Assembly (NCBI GenBank): GCA_030248195.1
Contig: JASAND010022150.1
Location: forward strand, 1-64,000
Length of the DNA stretch: 64,000 bases
From: Trissonchulus latispiculum
Taxonomy: Eukaryota > Nematoda > Enoplea > Enoplida > Ironidae
Direction: 5' to 3'
The notes under the pieces are model-generated. The model searched no databases, had not been told where the DNA came from, and saw nothing but the letters and a program-made list of their open reading frames with translations. Numbering within the stretch: the first letter of the stretch is position 1; every line of letters starts with the position of its first letter. The position numbers and the translations under genes were made by a program. Positions 58,812 through 64,000 of the stretch are shown here, in pieces.

Positions 58812-59801
58812 AATCAACAGAATAAAGGGGGAACAAATTGAGCATGAAACAACAAACCTATAAACCCCTATCTCTCCTTAGTATATTCCTTTATAATAGA
58901 TTTAGGTAAGTACCGTAACCACCATCAAGCAGGAAGGTTTGTACGGCTACTGAAATGAACTATTGACCGAACACTGATTGCTGAGCTATTGATCATATCT
59001 ATATGTACTAAGACAACAGTTCAATGAATTTATCCTTTCCGAAATAGTTTTATCTTATATATTTATCGTATATTACACCAGCAAAGTTTCGTTCTCATAT
59101 GCAATAAATTATTAATAGTGTTAAAAAAATTAAAAATTGAGGAGTGCGCAGATTTGATTAAATAAATAAACAAATAATAGACTGTACATTACTAATTAAA
59201 TATCGTTATACACCAACAGTAATTTGAATATAACAAGGCCCTCGTTAGAATATATGGCTATAGGAATATAGAAATAGGAAAGAACACTTGTAAACATCTG
59301 TAATTAATTCTTGTTGCATTTGTTTGATAGATTTTTATTCATAAAAATTTTTTGGGCATAGCCTGTCGAATAGCTCAGCCAAGTTCAGCATGTCCTGAAA
59401 GCGAAATGGAGGAGATCAGCCGGTGACCGAGGTTGGATAAAACGGGATATTTGTTCAGACTTCGCAAATCCAATAAATTGCCAGAATGACTGCTGAGGAG
59501 GTGTTTGAGGTTCGCTTCTGTAAGACTCAACGATGCATGCCCATGACCCTGCTCACTGAGCTAACTTAATGTCAGTTGATTGATACCAAGCAAAGATAAA
59601 GTATATACCACTAAAGCTTACTGCTGCTCTATTCTCATTAGTGACCCTTCATGCAATAATCAATAAAAGAATCTGTAATCAGTAGCGTCCATTTTAATCT
59701 CATCGCTGGAAGCTGAAATGCCACCAACTATATCGCGTGAAGGTATAAAGGGATTTACAGGATATTTTACGCTATAAAAGCCATGTTTAGACAAATTCGC
59801 A
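58812..59801. other. AT-rich intergenic sequence
   Basis: No gene recognised. Confidence 0.45.
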
Positions 59802-59804
59802 TAA

Positions 59805-60213
59805 GGAACGTCGTCCAAATTCAAAGCGTAGCTCACAAACGAAGCTCGCTTTTATAAACGGAGATTATAACGAAGCTCCGTACAGAGCTTACTATTCACC
59901 TACGTTTGGTTTTTATTATTATGACGGAGCTTGCTTTTCTATAGTCACTCAGTTTTTAAAATAAAGTGCTGCAAAGTCTACTTTTTGGCTATTGCAAGCT
60001 GGCTGCTTTGCCAGCGCATATGCATGTAACACACATTATCCACTGTGCGAGTTTCTTCAAGATTTTTAAAAAGTTGTCAGCTTGGTAACAAGAAACAGAA
60101 TGGATATAAAAACTTTATTATAAAACGAATCTACGTTATAAAACGTAGCTCAAGTAAACGTAGCTCAACGGAGCTTCGTTTGTGAGCTACGTTTACAATT
60201 TGGACGACGTTCC
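59805..60213. mobile_element. Harbinger-like MITE (TAA duplication)
   Basis: Terminal inverted repeat GGAACGTCGTCCAAATT, flanked by TAA at 59802-59804 and 60214-60216. ACGAAGCTC / GAGCTTCGT units near both ends. Its first five bases match those of the MITE at 57980, suggesting related transposases. Confidence 0.82.
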
Positions 60214-60216
60214 TAA

Positions 60217-61002
60217 GGAAAACCTGACAGTCGATTTAAGACTTAACAAGAGGTGACTTCTAAAATTCGCTTCTTTGATGGCTCGGGGGAGAATTATGAC
60301 AACCGTTTGAGACAGTAAAAACATTGTTTGATGCATGTCTGTTACAATGTAAAACGTTAGGTACTTTTGTATTTTTTAACTGAAGATATGCACACAGAAA
60401 AGTAGTAATACTCTACCGTGTTACACATCTTAAACACTGAAACATCACTCTTGCACTTGAAGTACATAGAATTTCATAAAAAGTTAGCTGTGCGAAACAT
60501 CGCTCAAAAACCACCCCATTTACAACTTCTAAAACCATCCTTAAACTTATGTTAACTAGAGATTATGTTAAGTAAAAACCAACACGGTGTTGACTGTTTG
60601 CTCATCCAAATCAAATGTCGCAAAAGAACGTGAAAGGAAGACCCACCAGTCTCAGAATAAATAGCATCGATCGATGATGCAATTAATTTTGCCGCACACA
60701 CTACAGTGTACTAAATGCTGATAACATAATGAAATCAATTTAATGTTGATTGACCTACAGCGCACGCCAAATTAACAAATTAGCGCCAAGTTAATTATTA
60801 TTTATATATAGTATACAAAAAGCAAGCAAAACAGACAGATTCAGAAAGATATTATATAATCTTGTGACTACGCAGTTCCAACTCACCCCGATTATCTCGT
60901 AGCACAGCGAAGAGATATATAAATATTATTAGAAGTTCCTCAACAGAGCTTTAATCTCATTAGATCCATACGGTATTGGTCGGTATAGTCGGTATTGTTT
61001 AT
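60217..61002. other. AT-rich intergenic sequence
   Basis: No gene recognised. Confidence 0.45.
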
Positions 61003-61180
61003 TTTGTAAGGTGTGCACATACCGAAGTAGATGCATTTTGCAGAAACTCTTATTTGTAAGGTGTGCACATACCGAAGTAGATGCATTTTACAGTACGCCC
61101 TTATTTTGTAAGTGTGCACATACCGAAGTAGATGCATTTTGGAAAAGTCAAAAATCTGTAAGGTGTGCACATACCGAATA
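61003..61180. repeat. Tandem array, four units of about 46-58 bases
   Basis: Each unit holds TTGTAAGGTGTGCACATACC followed by GAAGTAGATGCATTTT, with variable 3' ends; the last unit is cut short 16 bases before the GC-rich MITE. Confidence 0.85.
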
Positions 61181-61195
61181 ATCACCGATCCATAC

Positions 61196-61846
61196 TAGAA
61201 GCCTGCATTAAGGCACGCGGCCCGGGCGGGCCCACGGGCCGGTCCGAGCGGGCCAGCGGCCAAAATGTACAGGCCGGGCCGGCCCGTGCCGAGTTTCCGG
61301 CCTGCTCCCATTATTTTTGCGAGATTTTACAAAAGAATAATAACTCAAATGTTTAGCTTGATTTTTGTGCTTCTTGATCATGTCTCGTACACATTAATAC
61401 TGCCATTCTGGAATTAGTTTCAGCATTTTCATTTCATAAATGTTAAACTGTGTATTTTGCTTAAATTAAAGGTGTCTACTAAACTGTTAAACAAATGCTG
61501 GATATCCTTCAAATTTTAACGTTATCTCTTTATGTCATATCAGATGTTGTCCAGCACAGCTCAAAAGATTCGAAACAAACACTTCAATCTGCTAAAATTC
61601 GGAAAAAATAATTGAAACCGTTAATTCAGAACTTGGTGCTCAAAATTGATGCCAAATCTCTCAATGTATTGACGCAATTTCTGTGATTACAACAAGAAGC
61701 TTTAAACTGAATTTCAATAATAAATTTGGAATTTTTTTGACACTTTATGAAAAAATGAAAACTTTCCCGGGCCGGCCGGACTGGGCGGGCCAAAACCTTT
61801 CACGGGCCGGGCCGGGCCGCAAAAATACGGCCTGTGCAGGTCTCTA
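61196..61846. mobile_element. GC-rich hAT-like MITE, imperfect 8-bp duplication
   Basis: Termini TAGAAGCCTGCA (left) and TAGAGACCTGCA (inward from right), flanked by ATCCATAC (61188-61195) and AGCCATAC (61847-61854), 7 of 8 bases alike. The ends are GGGCCGGGCC-rich and the centre AT-rich, as in the element at 42970. Confidence 0.68.
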
Positions 61847-61854
61847 AGCCATAC

Positions 61855-63773
61855 ATAAATATCATTATAGTAAACTAAGTATTACAAATTTACACTATAT
61901 TACTATTTACACACCTACGTAAAACATACACAATACCAAAAATTTCGTTACTCTACACAGAAATAATGTACAGTGTTCTTTTGTTTGAGTACTTGTTTGC
62001 TTCATTCGTAGGTACAAATTTCAGTGTAGTATCCATGCGGTAAATTCCTTTCAACTCAATTTAATCCGGAGGCTATAAAATCATAAACACTTGAGGTATG
62101 TCTTACACGAGGTCACAAAACTGGAAAGAAACATTGTGGAAGACATAAAAGAAGAGTACATCATTTTGACGTCGTCCTGAAGACGCCACCCTAGACGCCC
62201 TCATGGCGAGTTATGCATTCTCAGTTCATGAATTTTTCGTTGTTTCCTCAACTTTCATTTCTGAACTCAATTTCTGAAAATATGTTGCAGGGAACCCTGC
62301 GTCCCCAAAAAAGTTTAACCTAAAATGTCTTCTACACGTATATATAGTATATTGTACACGAACATTTGCAAAGGGCATTTTATTTTCATGTTAACGGTAC
62401 ACCAACAACTTGTCAGTATCAGAAAAAGGTTTTGTTAGACAGCAAGTTTCTACATAAAATTCATTCATTTAAACACAGACTGCTCAGTTGGACATGCAAT
62501 TTTTCAAAACTACAATTAACTTCTTGTCAACTTCAACTTTAAAATCTTGTATGCACAAACTCTTGTACTGTATGTGATCCTGTACAAACTATCGTAAGAC
62601 TGAGAAGGGGAAAACTGGTACAAATACTCGCGGATGTGGGGGCTGTGAGGCAGAATTTGAGCAACACAAAACATTTACATAAAGCGGGAGTGAACTAGTT
62701 TCTAAACAGTTGGAAAAGTATATTAGCTTCCTACAATAAAATAACAGAAGTCAATAGCTAGCTACCTATACTATAACTATAGCTACACGTGTTTGGGGGC
62801 AGTGGGTTCAGCCCCCCCACACTCCGGATTTTCCCAGTTTTTGGATAAAAGACCGGAACAATCCGGTTTCGGGAGGACATTCGCTCGCCGATTCACCCTC
62901 CCCCCAAATTCCGTCTCCTGTGCATGTCCGTAGCTAAGTCCATATTAAATGTAGCTAAGTTGTGGTAAAGCGCAGTTTTCCTCAAAACAGAGAAACTGTG
63001 AATAAAAGAAAGTAAGTATCACACTATGTATGCTTGCGGTTCTGATAGCATCACCAACATACGTGCACCACAGTTAATACGATGAAGTAAAATTACAGCT
63101 TTGAAATTTTCTCACTTAAAATTGCAGTGCAACACTGTAACAGCAAAAAATATTTGGCAATTATAGTTATAAAATCTAACATGCAGTTAGTGTGCAAAAT
63201 CGCCCATAACAACCCTAAATTTTCGACAGGAATGACAAAAGACAGAAATTTCAGGATTTTAACAGATATACATGGGGAGACAGTAAAAGACAGGGGCACA
63301 TATGGGGGTAATTACTGTTAAACTAGGGGCAGGTAATTGTAGAAATTACAGTATCATTAGCACTGTTATTACATTTAATTTGAGCCAAACCATCGATTCT
63401 AATCGCCCTGTTGGAATCAGTTTTGCACTTTCCTCTCTTACAGTGCAGTTGCAGTTCCCACCTTCTCTTCACAGCGCTAAAACTTTGCGCCGGATTTTTT
63501 GATGTGTTTAACTTTAAAGCTGAGTATTTTATTACGCCATATTTTAGTCTTGAGTTAGCTTGATATTTTGACAGCTTCTTATTGTCGGATGATCAGAAAA
63601 TCCAAAACATTGTCTTCAATAGAAGTCCTAAAGTTATGCTTCTCGCCGGTGAAGGACCTTGTGGATTTTAAGCAGCAAGAGAAGGGTCGCGACACTTCTA
63701 CTTTGTATACAGTCAGCACTCTATGCCCTCCCAGTTCACGAAATTGCTTCAGAAGTTAAAAAACATCTTCAAC
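61855..63773. other. AT-rich intergenic sequence
   Basis: No gene recognised. A GGGGGCAGTGGGTTCAGCCCCC hairpin lies near 62795. The block at 63331-63387 repeats 42141-42197. Confidence 0.4.
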
Positions 63774-64000
63774 ATAGGTAAAGGTAAAGGTAACCCCAGG
63801 AGAATTCTCCTACCCTTGTCAGGGTCTAGGGTGCCGGTGCTCATCCCCGCATACACAGCCCTTGAGCCAGGAGTGTCACCTCGAATGATGACTACAACCG
63901 TGGAGGAGGGGTCAGCTCCTCAAGGCAGATGCCCTACACGGTCTCCTGTTACCTTCCTACATGAGTGGTACCCATTTACCGACCAACTAAGGATGGATAG
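63774..64000. repeat. Probable interspersed repeat at the window edge
   Basis: The base composition changes abruptly to about 50% GC after a GGTAAAGGTAAAGGTAA start. It includes GTGGTACCCATTTACC, a phrase reminiscent of dispersed repeats in other invertebrate genomes. Type unknown; truncated by the window. Confidence 0.3.

Noticed and set aside
61003..61180. Regularly spaced repeats that might suggest a CRISPR array
   Set aside because: Eukaryotic tandem repeat with variable, non-unique spacers and no cas genes.
1..64000. tRNA or rRNA genes
   Set aside because: No cloverleaf with A and B boxes or rRNA sequence was recognised by eye; a tRNAscan run would be decisive.

Overview
This is nuclear DNA from a bilaterian invertebrate animal. 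It is AT-rich, gene-poor and crowded with transposable elements. The evidence is spliced Distal-less/Dlx-type homeobox exons with GT/AG boundaries, an intronless rhodopsin-type GPCR resembling the invertebrate srsx-like chemoreceptors, a metavirus-like retroelement and many short inverted-repeat transposons. The homeodomain ends in an R-R-S-K-Y-K-K-M-M-K stretch like that of protostome Distal-less, but I cannot name the phylum.

Layout. (1) 1-4813, minus strand: the 5' part of a retroelement. One 1,523-codon frame holds Gag with a zinc knuckle, then a class-I-fusion-like envelope domain, then a retropepsin that breaks into the -1 frame at the left edge; pol lies outside the window. (2) 4.8-12.7 kb: leader or LTR sequence, small inverted repeats, one small secreted Cys-rich protein exon (minus, 9739-10019) and a run of four hairpins. 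(3) 12.8-18.4 kb: a nest of transposons four insertions deep, each recognised by its own target-site duplication. (4) 19-32 kb: more inverted-repeat elements, the GPCR gene (minus, 20481-21461), a 671-base palindromic element, and a young non-autonomous LTR element (27.2-30.1 kb). (5) 32.4-34.3 kb: Dlx paralogue B, exons 1 and 2 only, with two Harbinger-like MITEs in its intron. (6) 34.5-48.5 kb: non-coding, with copies of a fold-back repeat family, a Foldback-like element and a GC-rich hAT-like MITE. (7) 49.8-56.6 kb: Dlx paralogue A, three exons, 377 codons plus stop from the first in-frame ATG. (8) 56.6-64 kb: non-coding, with two Harbinger-like MITEs, a tandem array and a second GC-rich hAT-like MITE.

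The two Dlx genes lie head to tail on the minus strand. They have identical exon lengths (334 and 188 nt) and phases, so they arose by tandem duplication. Gene A has a complete homeodomain. Gene B ends at the intron between homeodomain positions 44 and 45, and I could not find its third-helix exon downstream. The other elements are independent insertions and form no pathway.
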